Source: Polaromonas sp. A23 (lineage in GTDB: Bacteria; Pseudomonadota; Gammaproteobacteria; Burkholderiales; Burkholderiaceae_C). Taken from it: a DNA stretch of 64,000 bases. The translations under genes and the position numbers were made by a program. Shown here in pieces: positions 48,132 through 56,012 of the stretch. Every line of letters begins with the position of its first letter. The stretch's first letter is position 1. The notes beneath the pieces are model-generated. The model saw nothing but the letters and a program-made list of their open reading frames with translations, had not been told where the DNA came from and ran no database searches. The DNA is taken from contig NZ_MUNO01000001.1 of the NCBI RefSeq assembly GCF_002001015.1, positions 55,378 to 119,377 of the forward strand, in the 5' to 3' direction.

Positions 48132-49667
48132 TCAGTGCGCCTTGAGCGCACGGCGGTATTGCACCGCTTCGGCCACATGGGTGATTTGCACGGTGGCAGC
48201 GCCTGCCAAGTCGGCGATGGTGCGTGCAACCTTCAGGCAGCGGTGAATGCTGCGGCCGGACCAGCCGAGCTTGGCTGCCGCGGTGTTCAGGAATTTTGCT
48301 GCAGCGTCGTCCAGCTGGCACTGTGTGTCGATGGCTTTTCCCTGCAGTGACTGGTTGCTGCTGCCCTGGCGCGTCACGGCGCATTCCCGCGCCGCGACCA
48401 CCCGCTGCCGGATGCTTGCCGTGTCTTCTCCTGGTGCGGCGCCGAGCAGCTCATTGGCGGCCAGAGCACCGACTTCCACATGCAAATCAATGCGGTCCAG
48501 CAGCGGGCCGCTGAGTTTGCCCTGATAACGCGAAACCTGGTCGGGCGAGCAGCGGCAGGCCCGCAGGCTGGAGCCGAGGTATCCGCAAGGGCATGGGTTC
48601 ATGGCGGCAATCAACTGAAAGCGCGCGGGGAACTCTGCGCGTTGTGCGGCGCGGGAGATGGTGATGGTTCCTGACTCCAGGGGCTCACGCAGTGCCTCAA
48701 GCGCGGCACGTGGAAATTCCGGCAGCTCATCAAGAAACAACACACCATGGTGAGCCAGGGAAATTTCACCAGGCCGGGGCGGCGATCCGCCGCCAACCAG
48801 GGCGACTGCGCTCGCTGTATGGTGAGGCGCGCAGGTGGGTCGAACTGCCCAACGGTCCAGTGAAAAGCGGCCGCCAAGTGAGGCAATGGCCGCACTCTGG
48901 AGCGCTTCGTCCGTGGTCATGGCCGGCAGCAGCCCGGCGAAGCGCTGGGCCAACATGGACTTGCCCGAACCCGGTGCGCCTACCATTAACAGACTGTGTC
49001 CGCCGGCAGCCGCAATTTCAAGCGCTCGTCTGGCCGCCGCCTGACCTTTGACATCTGACAGATCGGGGTAGTGACTGGGCGGCTCCTGTGTGGCCGCCTG
49101 CATCCGGACCCAGCCCTCATTACTTTCAGGCGCTCCGTCACCGGGAAGAAACTGTCTGACCACATCCAGCAGGTGATGGGCCCGATACACCTCGGCATCC
49201 GGCACCAGGGCGGCTTCTTCGGCGCTGCCTCCCGGCAGCACAAGCTTTGGTCGGGGTTGCCCGGCTTCCTGTGCCGGCAACGCAAGGCTCATGGCCAGCG
49301 CTCCGCGTATGGGGCGCAATTCACCGCCCAATGAAAGCTCTCCGGCAAATTCATACCCTGCCAGCTTGCCCTTGTCGATTTGGCCGCTCGCAGCCAGAAT
49401 GCCCAAGGCGATGGGCAGGTCGAACCGGCCAGAGTCCTTGGGCAGGTCGGCCGGTGCGAGGTTGACCGTGATTCTCTTGTTGCTCGGAAATTCCAGCCCG
49501 GTGTTCTGAATGGCCGAACGGACCCGTTCCCGCGCTTCCTTGACCTCTGTTTCTGCCAGCCCGACCAGCGTGAAGCTGGGCAGTCCGTTGGCCAGGTGGA
49601 CCTCGACACAAACCGGATGCGCCTGCATGCCCAACAGGGCGCGGCTTTGCACTAAAGACAGGCTCAT
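48132..49667 (-). CDS. comM: ComM/YifB family Mg-chelatase-like AAA+ ATPase
   Basis: The protein has 511 residues. The N-terminal Lon-like domain starts MSLSLVQSRALLGMQAHPV. The AAA+ core has Walker A GAPGSGKSMLAQRF near 220 and Walker B GVLFLDELPEF, then NPCPCGYLG, and the C-terminal Mg-chelatase domain. ComM is the hexameric helicase that extends heteroduplex during natural transformation. The ATG at 49667 is preceded by GGAGAAG; an upstream in-frame ATG at 49694 lacks this. With dprA in the same window this supports competence. Confidence 0.93.
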   Translation of the reverse strand: MSLSLVQSRALLGMQAHPVCVEVHLANGLPSFTLVGLAETEVKEARERVRSAIQNTGLEFPSNKRITVNLAPADLPKDSGRFDLPIALGILAASGQIDKGKLAGYEFAGELSLGGELRPIRGALAMSLALPAQEAGQPRPKLVLPGGSAEEAALVPDAEVYRAHHLLDVVRQFLPGDGAPESNEGWVRMQAATQEPPSHYPDLSDVKGQAAARRALEIAAAGGHSLLMVGAPGSGKSMLAQRFAGLLPAMTTDEALQSAAIASLGGRFSLDRWAVRPTCAPHHTASAVALVGGGSPPRPGEISLAHHGVLFLDELPEFPRAALEALREPLESGTITISRAAQRAEFPARFQLIAAMNPCPCGYLGSSLRACRCSPDQVSRYQGKLSGPLLDRIDLHVEVGALAANELLGAAPGEDTASIRQRVVAARECAVTRQGSSNQSLQGKAIDTQCQLDDAAAKFLNTAAAKLGWSGRSIHRCLKVARTIADLAGAATVQITHVAEAVQYRRALKAH

Positions 49668-49686
49668 TGACCACTTCTCCCTTGCA

Positions 49687-49728
49687 TGCACCAATAGTGC
49701 GCATTTATTGACGCACTTAATTGGTGCA
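49687..49728. promoter_or_regulatory. NtrC-type enhancer sites upstream of porin-glnK-amtB
   Basis: GCACTTAATTGGTGC (49713-49727) matches the NtrC dyad GCAC-N7-GTGC. A second dyad with a shorter spacer, GCACCAATAGTGC, lies at 49688-49700, and together they form a larger inverted repeat. The consensus dyad is about 80 bases upstream of a sigma-54 promoter, a normal enhancer position. Confidence 0.7.
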
Positions 49729-49807
49729 AATATCTTTTTTGATTAATTTTGTTATAACGCGGCACTTACAAAAAGCGGTGACGCACAACTTTGGCGCTAG
49801 CGAAGTT

Positions 49808-49823
49808 TGGCACGCTCCGTGCT
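49808..49823 (+). promoter_or_regulatory. sigma-54 promoter for porin-glnK-amtB
   Basis: TGGCACGCTCCGTGCT has GG and GC separated by exactly 10 bases and matches the sigma-54 consensus TGGCACG-N4-TTGC except at one T. It lies 50 bases before the porin start codon, in front of genes for PII protein and ammonium transport, which are classical NtrC/sigma-54 targets. Confidence 0.8.
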
Positions 49824-49872
49824 AACTCCACATTGTTCGCATACGTCCTACCCAACTTCCATGGAGTTTTTC

Positions 49873-50646
49873 ATGACATTCGCCGCCCCAAAAACATTGC
49901 TGATTGTGACTCTAGCGCTTGCCGGTTCTGCATTCGCGCAAACCGCCGCGCCAGCTCCTGCACCGGCATCCACGCTGTCCTACAACATTGGCGCCACAAC
50001 CGATTACCGTTACCGCGGTATTTCCCAGAGCGGGAAAAAGCCGGCTATCAACGGCGGCATCGACTATGCGCACAGCAGCGGCTTTTACGTCGGCTCGTGG
50101 GCTTCCTCGATCACCTGGCTCAAGGACACCACTGCCAACCCGAACACCACCAAAGGCCCGGTTGAAATTGATGTCTACGGCGGCTACAAGGGCTCAATGG
50201 CAAATGGCTTGGGCTATGACCTCGGCGGCCTCTATTACTGGTACGCCGGCAACAACATGAAAAAGACGGCCGGGCAGGTCAGCCCCAACACGTTTGAGTT
50301 GTACGGCGCCCTCACTTTGGGTGTCGTCACCGTCAAGTACTCGCACGCCACCACCAACCTGTTCGGTACAGCCAACAGCAAAAACAGCGGTTACCTCGAC
50401 CTGAGCGCCAATTTTGACCTCGGCTCCGGCTGGTCGGTTGTGCCGCACGTCGGCGCGCAAAAAATCAAGAACGGCAACTCATATTCCGATTATTCTGTAG
50501 CCGTCAACAAAGACATCGATGGACTGGTGTTGAGCCTGGCTGCCGTCGGCACCAGTGGTCTCGGCGCGCCTTACCTGTTGCCTGGTTCGGGCACGCGTGA
50601 TCTGGCCAAGAGTGGCCTGGTTTTTTCGATCAAGAAGACTTTCTGA
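49873..50646 (+). CDS. TorF-family putative porin
   Basis: The protein has 257 residues. The signal peptide (LLIVTLALAGSAFA) is followed by an Ala/Pro spacer and a beta-barrel with SYNIGATTDYRYRGISQS, the family hallmark at the start of the mature part, and an amphipathic C-terminal strand ending in KKTF with terminal Phe. GGAG at 49863-49866 sets the ATG at 49873, and the in-frame ATG at 49861 overlaps that GGAG. It is cotranscribed with glnK and amtB, so it probably admits a nitrogen compound under nitrogen limitation; the substrate is unproven. Confidence 0.85.
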   Translation: MTFAAPKTLLIVTLALAGSAFAQTAAPAPAPASTLSYNIGATTDYRYRGISQSGKKPAINGGIDYAHSSGFYVGSWASSITWLKDTTANPNTTKGPVEIDVYGGYKGSMANGLGYDLGGLYYWYAGNNMKKTAGQVSPNTFELYGALTLGVVTVKYSHATTNLFGTANSKNSGYLDLSANFDLGSGWSVVPHVGAQKIKNGNSYSDYSVAVNKDIDGLVLSLAAVGTSGLGAPYLLPGSGTRDLAKSGLVFSIKKTF

Positions 50647-50651
50647 AATAA

Positions 50652-51020
<369 letters not shown>

Positions 51021-51050
51021 GCCTCCATCCTAAAAAAAGAGAACATAGAC

Positions 51051-52571
51051 ATGAAAAAACTACTTGCCTCACTGGCTCTGGGACTGAGCCTGTTCACCGG
51101 TGCTGCGGCCGTCATGGCCCAGGCGCCTGCTGCCGCACCCGCAGCCTCCGAAGCTGCCGCGCCGGCGGCTGCGGCGGCTACCCCAGCAGTGGCAGCCGCT
51201 GCCCCTGCCGCTCCCGCAGCAGCTGCGCCTGCCCCCGTCGCTAACAAGGGCGACACCGCCTGGATGATGGTCTCGACCATGCTCGTCATCTTGATGACCA
51301 TTCCCGGCCTGGCGCTGTTCTACGGTGGCTTGGTTCGCAGCAAGAACATGCTGTCGGTGCTCATGCAGGTCATGGTGACCTTCTCCATGATCGTGGTGCT
51401 GTGGTTTATCTACGGCTACAGCCTGGCCTTCACCGAAGGCAATGCCTTCTTCGGCGGCTTTGACCGGCTGTTCATGAAAGGTGTCTGGGACAACGTCGCG
51501 GGCACCTTTGCCAATGCCGCGACTTTCAGCAAGGGCGTTGTGATTCCTGAAATCGTCTTCGCAGCTTTCCAGGCCACCTTCGCCGGCATCACCTGCGCAC
51601 TCATCGTCGGCGCTTTTGCCGAACGCATGAAGTTCTCCGCAGTGTTGATGTTCATGGTCATCTGGTTCACCTTCAGCTATGCACCCATGGCGCACATGGT
51701 CTGGTTCTGGATGGGCCCTGACGCCTACACCGCCAAGGAAGTGGTCGATGGCATGAATGCCAAGGCTGGCTATATCTGGCAGATGGGCGCCCTGGACTTC
51801 GCGGGCGGTACCGTCGTGCACATCAACGCCGCCGTCGCTGGTCTGGTCGGCGCCTACATGGTGGGCAAACGCATCGGTTACGGCAAAGAAGCCATGGCGC
51901 CTCACAGCCTGACATTGACCATGGTCGGCTCCGCCCTGCTGTGGGTGGGCTGGTTCGGCTTCAACGCCGGCTCCGCTCTTGAAGCCAACGGTTTTGCCGC
52001 TCTGGCCTTCATCAACACCCTGGGTGCTACGGCTGCCGCGGTGTTGGCATGGTGCGTCGGTGAAGCACTGATGCGCGGCAAGGCATCGATGCTGGGCGCT
52101 GCCTCCGGCGCCGTGGCAGGCCTCGTGGCCATCACGCCGGCCGCCGGCAACGTCGGCATCGGTGGCGGCCTGATCATCGGCCTGGTGGCTGGTTTCGCCT
52201 GCCTCTGGGGTGTCAATGGTCTGAAGAAACTGCTGGGTGCTGACGACTCGCTCGACGTGTTCGGCGTGCATGGTGTGGGCGGTATCCTCGGCGCGCTGCT
52301 GACTGGTGTCTTCAACTCGCCGAGCCTGGGTGGCCCAAGCTTAGTTGCCGACTGGACCACCGTGGCCATGACGGCGCCCGAAGCCTACTCCATCGCCAGC
52401 CAGGTCTGGATCCAGGCCAAGGCCGTGCTGATCACCATCGTCTGGTCAGGTGTTGTGTCCTTCATTGCCTACAAGGTGGTCGACCTCACGATCGGCCTGC
52501 GTGTCAGCGAAGAAGACGAGCGCGAAGGCCTGGACATCACGTCGCACGGCGAAACCGCTTACAACCGTTAA
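51051..52571 (+). CDS. amtB: ammonium transporter
   Basis: The protein has 506 residues. An N-terminal signal peptide (LLASLALGLSLFTGAAAVMA) is followed by a roughly 40-residue Ala/Pro-rich stretch before the first membrane helix, then eleven helices. The family features GLALFYGGLVRSKNML, GGTVVHINAAVAGLVG (first pore His) and DVFGVHGVGGILGALLTG (second pore His) are present. It passes ammonium and is gated by GlnK from the preceding gene. A strong terminator follows at 52644-52683. Confidence 0.96.
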   Translation: MKKLLASLALGLSLFTGAAAVMAQAPAAAPAASEAAAPAAAAATPAVAAAAPAAPAAAAPAPVANKGDTAWMMVSTMLVILMTIPGLALFYGGLVRSKNMLSVLMQVMVTFSMIVVLWFIYGYSLAFTEGNAFFGGFDRLFMKGVWDNVAGTFANAATFSKGVVIPEIVFAAFQATFAGITCALIVGAFAERMKFSAVLMFMVIWFTFSYAPMAHMVWFWMGPDAYTAKEVVDGMNAKAGYIWQMGALDFAGGTVVHINAAVAGLVGAYMVGKRIGYGKEAMAPHSLTLTMVGSALLWVGWFGFNAGSALEANGFAALAFINTLGATAAAVLAWCVGEALMRGKASMLGAASGAVAGLVAITPAAGNVGIGGGLIIGLVAGFACLWGVNGLKKLLGADDSLDVFGVHGVGGILGALLTGVFNSPSLGGPSLVADWTTVAMTAPEAYSIASQVWIQAKAVLITIVWSGVVSFIAYKVVDLTIGLRVSEEDEREGLDITSHGETAYNR

Positions 52572-52643
52572 GGGAATGAATGCTGCGGCTGGCCGGATGG
52601 CAGCCGCAGCCTGAATAAATAGCGAGAGTCTCCTTTGGATGTT

Positions 52644-52683
52644 GGGCCCGCAAGAACCACGGTTCTGGCGGGCCCTTTTTTTT
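52644..52683 (+). terminator. intrinsic terminator after amtB
   Basis: GGGCCCGC and GCGGGCCC frame an inner AGAACC/GGTTCT stem, with one A-G mismatch between the two. Eight T follow directly. It ends the porin-glnK-amtB unit. Confidence 0.92.
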
Positions 52684-52730
52684 GTCCGGCCCATCCCGTG
52701 CGCCGGTGCACAATGGCCGCAGGAGATGAC

Positions 52731-52823
52731 ATGGACCCCCACACCCACCTTCATTTGCCGTCACCCGAAGGGGCTTGGCGTTTTCTCTTCCCGGGGGCAG
52801 TGGCCCTGAAGGAGGCGCCATGA
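52731..52823 (+). CDS. possible 30-codon leader ORF before the mutarotase gene
   Basis: AGGAG at 52721-52725 sits 5 bases before an ATG that opens a 30-codon frame starting MDPHTHLHLPSPEGAW. Its TGA overlaps the mutarotase ATG (ATGA at 52820-52823). Strong ribosome-binding site, good spacing and stop-start overlap suggest real translation coupled to the downstream gene. The peptide is His-rich at the N terminus and has no recognisable family. It could be a leader peptide or chance; no second line of evidence is available from the sequence. Confidence 0.35.
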   Translation: MDPHTHLHLPSPEGAWRFLFPGAVALKEAP

Positions 52824-53686
52824 CAGAACCCATCATCTTGTCCAGCGCCAGCCTGCGCTGCGAGATCAAGCCTGAGCTGGGCGGCTGCATCGCCGGCCTC
52901 TGGCTGGGCGACATTCCCGTGCTGCGCTCCACCCCCGCCTCCGCACTGGTTTCGGTGCGCCTGGCCGGCAGCTATCCGCTGGTGCCGTTTTCCAACCGTG
53001 TCGGTCATGCCACCTTGAAGTGGCAGGGAACCAGCCATCCCCTGGTGCAGAACAACGGCCCGGAGCCCCACGCCATCCATGGCCTGGGCTGGCAGCGGCC
53101 CTGGCAGGTGCTGGACCAGGACGACCAGTTGCTGATGCTTGCCTGCGAACACCGTGCAGACGTGTCCTGGCCGTTTGCGTTTGACGCTTCGCAAACCTTT
53201 CGCCTGAGCGGCAACACTCTTGAGCTGACGCTCAGCATGACCAACCAGGCCCCCACACCGGCACCGGCCGGCCTCGGCTGGCACCCGTATTTCGTCAAGC
53301 GCAGCCGCAGCCATATCGCGTTTGAGGCCGCGGGACGCTGGGAAATGAGCGACGAGAAACTGCCAACACACAGGCAGCCCTCGCGCGGACTGGATACCGA
53401 TTGCACGCCGCTGGATGTTGATCATTGTTTTGACGGCTGGCGAGGCGAGGTGTTATTACAGGACGAACTGCTGCGCACGCGCATCACTTCCAGCCTGGAC
53501 CGTCTCGTGGTTTTCACCAACGGCACGCGTGACTTTGTGGCGATCGAACCCGTCAGTCACGTCAACAACGCCATCAACCTGATGCAGGCCGGCGCCGGAC
53601 GCGCGGAAGATCTTGGTGTGCGGGTGCTGGCGCCGGGTGAGTCGATGAGCGTGCAGATGAATATTCAAGTGGAGCGTATGCAATGA
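52820..53686 (+). CDS. aldose 1-epimerase family protein (mutarotase)
   Basis: The protein has 288 residues of the galactose-mutarotase-like beta-sandwich. YPLVPFSNRVGHATLKWQG, HAIHGLGWQRPWQVL (active-site His region), GLGWHPYFVKRS (second His) and the acidic end FVAIEPVSHVNNAINL match the family. GGAGG at 52811 precedes the ATG. The stop overlaps the gluconolactonase start (ATGA). Together the two genes suggest handling of aldoses and their lactones on a non-phosphorylating sugar oxidation route; no dehydrogenase gene is adjacent. Confidence 0.88.
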   Translation: MTEPIILSSASLRCEIKPELGGCIAGLWLGDIPVLRSTPASALVSVRLAGSYPLVPFSNRVGHATLKWQGTSHPLVQNNGPEPHAIHGLGWQRPWQVLDQDDQLLMLACEHRADVSWPFAFDASQTFRLSGNTLELTLSMTNQAPTPAPAGLGWHPYFVKRSRSHIAFEAAGRWEMSDEKLPTHRQPSRGLDTDCTPLDVDHCFDGWRGEVLLQDELLRTRITSSLDRLVVFTNGTRDFVAIEPVSHVNNAINLMQAGAGRAEDLGVRVLAPGESMSVQMNIQVERMQ

Positions 53687-54609
53687 ATTGGCAAACCGTC
53701 GTCCCCCAGCCCTGCGGCCTGGGCGAGTCCCCCTTCTGGCATGCCGACGAGCAGATGCTGTACTGGATCGACATTCCCGGCCGCCAGATTCACCGCTGCA
53801 ATGTGTTCACGGGCGCGGTGGAAAACTGGGCCATGCCTAGCGAGCCCGGAAGCATTGCGCCGGCGCGGACAAACGGCCTGGCCAGTGGTCTGGTGATTGC
53901 ACTGCGAGACGGCATCTACCGCGCAACGCAGTGGGGCGGGTCGTTGCAGCGGCTGGTGCTGGCCGACCATGACACCGCCACCACCCGTTTCAACGACGGC
54001 AAGGCCGATCCCCTTGGCCGCTTCTGGGCTGGCACCATGTACGAACCGCGCGACGCGGCCACGGCGCAGCTTTTTTCGCTCGACTGCCGCGGGGGGAAAG
54101 CTCCGGTGCTTGAGCGCAAGGCCGGCAATGCGACGATTGCCAACGGCCTGGCCTGGTCGCCCGACGCAAGCACGGTTTACTGGACAAATACCACGGCCCA
54201 CGTGATTCGGGCCTGGAGCTGGGACGCGGCCAGCAACCAGATGACAGGCGAGCGCGTGTTCATGCAATTCCCCGGTAAACCGCCAGGGTGGCAACCCGGC
54301 TTGCCGGGGTACGGCGGCCGGCCCGACGGTGCGGCCGTGGACAGCCAGGGCAACTATTGGGTGGCCATGTTCGAGGGCGGACGCGTGCTCAAGCTGTCCC
54401 CGAGCGGGCAGATTCTGGCTGACATTCCCACGCCGGCAATGTGTCCGACCATGCCCTGTTTTGGCGGCGACGATATGCAGACCCTGTACCTGACAACCGC
54501 TTGCCACGGCCGCCCGGCTGCCGAGCTTGCGGCCATGCCGCAGTCAGGCTGCGTGTTTTCGATGCGGGTGGATGTGCCCGGCTTGCCGGTCAACTTCTTC
54601 ATTGACTAG
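53683..54609 (+). CDS. SMP-30/gluconolactonase family protein
   Basis: This 308-residue six-bladed beta-propeller lactonase contains GLGESPFWHADEQMLYWIDI with the metal ligand Glu, FNDGKADPLGRFWAGTM, TIANGLAWSPDASTVYWT (metal-site Asn and Asp region), and PDGAAVDSQGNYWVAMF. It hydrolyses sugar lactones to aldonic acids. It overlaps the mutarotase gene by 4 bases. The left arm of a palindromic element begins inside its stop codon. Confidence 0.9.
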   Translation: MNWQTVVPQPCGLGESPFWHADEQMLYWIDIPGRQIHRCNVFTGAVENWAMPSEPGSIAPARTNGLASGLVIALRDGIYRATQWGGSLQRLVLADHDTATTRFNDGKADPLGRFWAGTMYEPRDAATAQLFSLDCRGGKAPVLERKAGNATIANGLAWSPDASTVYWTNTTAHVIRAWSWDAASNQMTGERVFMQFPGKPPGWQPGLPGYGGRPDGAAVDSQGNYWVAMFEGGRVLKLSPSGQILADIPTPAMCPTMPCFGGDDMQTLYLTTACHGRPAAELAAMPQSGCVFSMRVDVPGLPVNFFID

Positions 54610-54773
54610 GAGCCTGCGCGACAGAAGGAGCGTCGGCTGCAAAGCGGCCGCGACGGCCCATTTTTCACCGGCTTTTTGCCCCATAGCTACGGCTATGGCG
54701 CTGCAAACCCGGCAAAAAACTGTGCTCGCCGGGGCCACTTTTCGCTTCGACGCCTTCTGCCGCGCAGACTCCT
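54608..54773. mobile_element. imperfect palindromic element (MITE-like), about 166 bp
   Basis: The termini at 54608-54628 and 54753-54773 are 21-base inverted repeats with two mismatches. The inner parts are also roughly complementary (GCTTTTTGCC at 54671 against GGCAAAAAAC at 54711), and the centre is CCATAG/CTATGG at 54681-54698. No transposase is encoded. The size and terminal repeats resemble a miniature inverted-repeat element; no clear target-site duplication was found. It fills most of the spacer between the lactonase gene and glcE. Confidence 0.6.
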
Positions 54774-54854
54774 AGCTGCCACACCAAAAAACCGAACAGC
54801 GGCCGTTCAAAAATATCAAACTGAGCCGCCAGCGTGCCGCTTACCATCGGTGCC

Positions 54855-56012
54855 ATGGATTCACGGCTTCAAGACATCACCGACCAGATCCGCGCCGCCG
54901 CGGCCAGTGGCACGCCGCTGCGTATACGCGGTGGCGGCAGCAAGGATTTTTACGGCGAGCCGCCTGCGGGTGAGTTGCTGGAAACCTCGGCGCTGACCGG
55001 CATCACCAGCTATGAGCCGACCGAACTCGTCGTCACCGTGCGTGCCGGCACCCCCCTGGCCGAGCTGGAAGCCGTGCTGGCCGAACGCGGCCAGTGCCTG
55101 CCTTTCGAGCCGCCGCATTTTGGGCCGGGTGCTACCCGGTCTGAGCCCTTGGGCGAAGGCCCCGCATACAGCGGCTCCACCGCGGGGAGCGTAGCGACCG
55201 TCGGTGGCATGGTGGCCGCCGGCCTGAGCGGCCCGGCGCGTGCGAACGTGGGCGCCGTGCGTGACTACGTGCTGGGCCTGACGATGCTCAACGGCAGGGG
55301 CGAATTGCTGACCTTTGGCGGCCAAGTCATGAAAAACGTGGCGGGCTATGACGTGTCGCGTTTGATGGTCGGCGCCATGGGAACGCTGGGTCTGCTCACC
55401 GAAATCAGCCTCAAGGTGTTGCCGCTGGCCCCGGCCGAAGCCACGCTGAAGTTCCAGATGAGCCAGGCCCAGGCGCTGGTGCAGCTGAACCGCTGGGGCG
55501 GCCAGCCGCTGCCGCTCAATGCCAGTTGCTGGGTGGACGACGGCCTGCCCGCACTTTACCTACGCCTGCGCGGGGCGGTGGCAGCTGTGGATGCCGCCTG
55601 CAAAACCATGGGCGGCGAACGGCAGGACAACGCCGCGGTGGCGCCCGACTGGACGCTGTGCCGCGACCAGCAACTGCCCTGGTTTCTGGCACGGGGCGAG
55701 CGGGACCTGTGGCGCTTGTCTCTGCCGCAGACCGCCGCGGTGCTGGACTTGCCCGAGCCGCCGCTGATCGAATGGCACGGCGGCCTGCGCTGGGTACGTG
55801 CTGCGCCGGGCGAGGGTCCGCGGCTGCGTGAACTGGCTGCAGGTGTGGGTGGGTTTGCTACTTTATTTATAGCTGATGACGCCCGAAAACAAAGGGCAGA
55901 AGGCCGATTCGATGCATTAAAACCGCCGCTGAACCGGATTCATCGCCAACTGAAGAAAGAATTCGATCCCTCCGGCATTTTCAACCGCGGTCGCCTCTAT
56001 CCCGACCTCTGA
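54855..56012 (+). CDS. glcE: glycolate oxidase FAD-binding subunit GlcE
   Basis: This 385-residue FAD-linked oxidase of the PCMH type has RIRGGGSKDFYG, ELVVTVRAGTPLAELEAVL, GSTAGSVATVGGMVAAGLSGP and GGQVMKNVAGYDVSRLMVG. The C terminus FNRGRLYPDL is typical of GlcE. With GlcD and GlcF it oxidises glycolate to glyoxylate. glcD, normally just upstream, is not in this position. Residues about 333-353 (ATLFIADDARKQRAEGRFDA) are encoded by a family A repeat, which appears to have replaced the usual ATLFRGGD-type segment with only a small change in length. Confidence 0.92.
   Translation: MDSRLQDITDQIRAAAASGTPLRIRGGGSKDFYGEPPAGELLETSALTGITSYEPTELVVTVRAGTPLAELEAVLAERGQCLPFEPPHFGPGATRSEPLGEGPAYSGSTAGSVATVGGMVAAGLSGPARANVGAVRDYVLGLTMLNGRGELLTFGGQVMKNVAGYDVSRLMVGAMGTLGLLTEISLKVLPLAPAEATLKFQMSQAQALVQLNRWGGQPLPLNASCWVDDGLPALYLRLRGAVAAVDAACKTMGGERQDNAAVAPDWTLCRDQQLPWFLARGERDLWRLSLPQTAAVLDLPEPPLIEWHGGLRWVRAAPGEGPRLRELAAGVGGFATLFIADDARKQRAEGRFDALKPPLNRIHRQLKKEFDPSGIFNRGRLYPDL
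55853..55915 (+). repeat. family A repeat, copy 7, in frame inside glcE
   Basis: GCTACTTTATTTATAGC is hairpin 1 and GCCCGAAAACAAAGGGC is hairpin 2, followed by AGAAGGCCGATTCGATGC. Both hairpins are well preserved. It is an AT-rich island in GC-rich coding DNA, in the same orientation as the gene. Confidence 0.88.
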
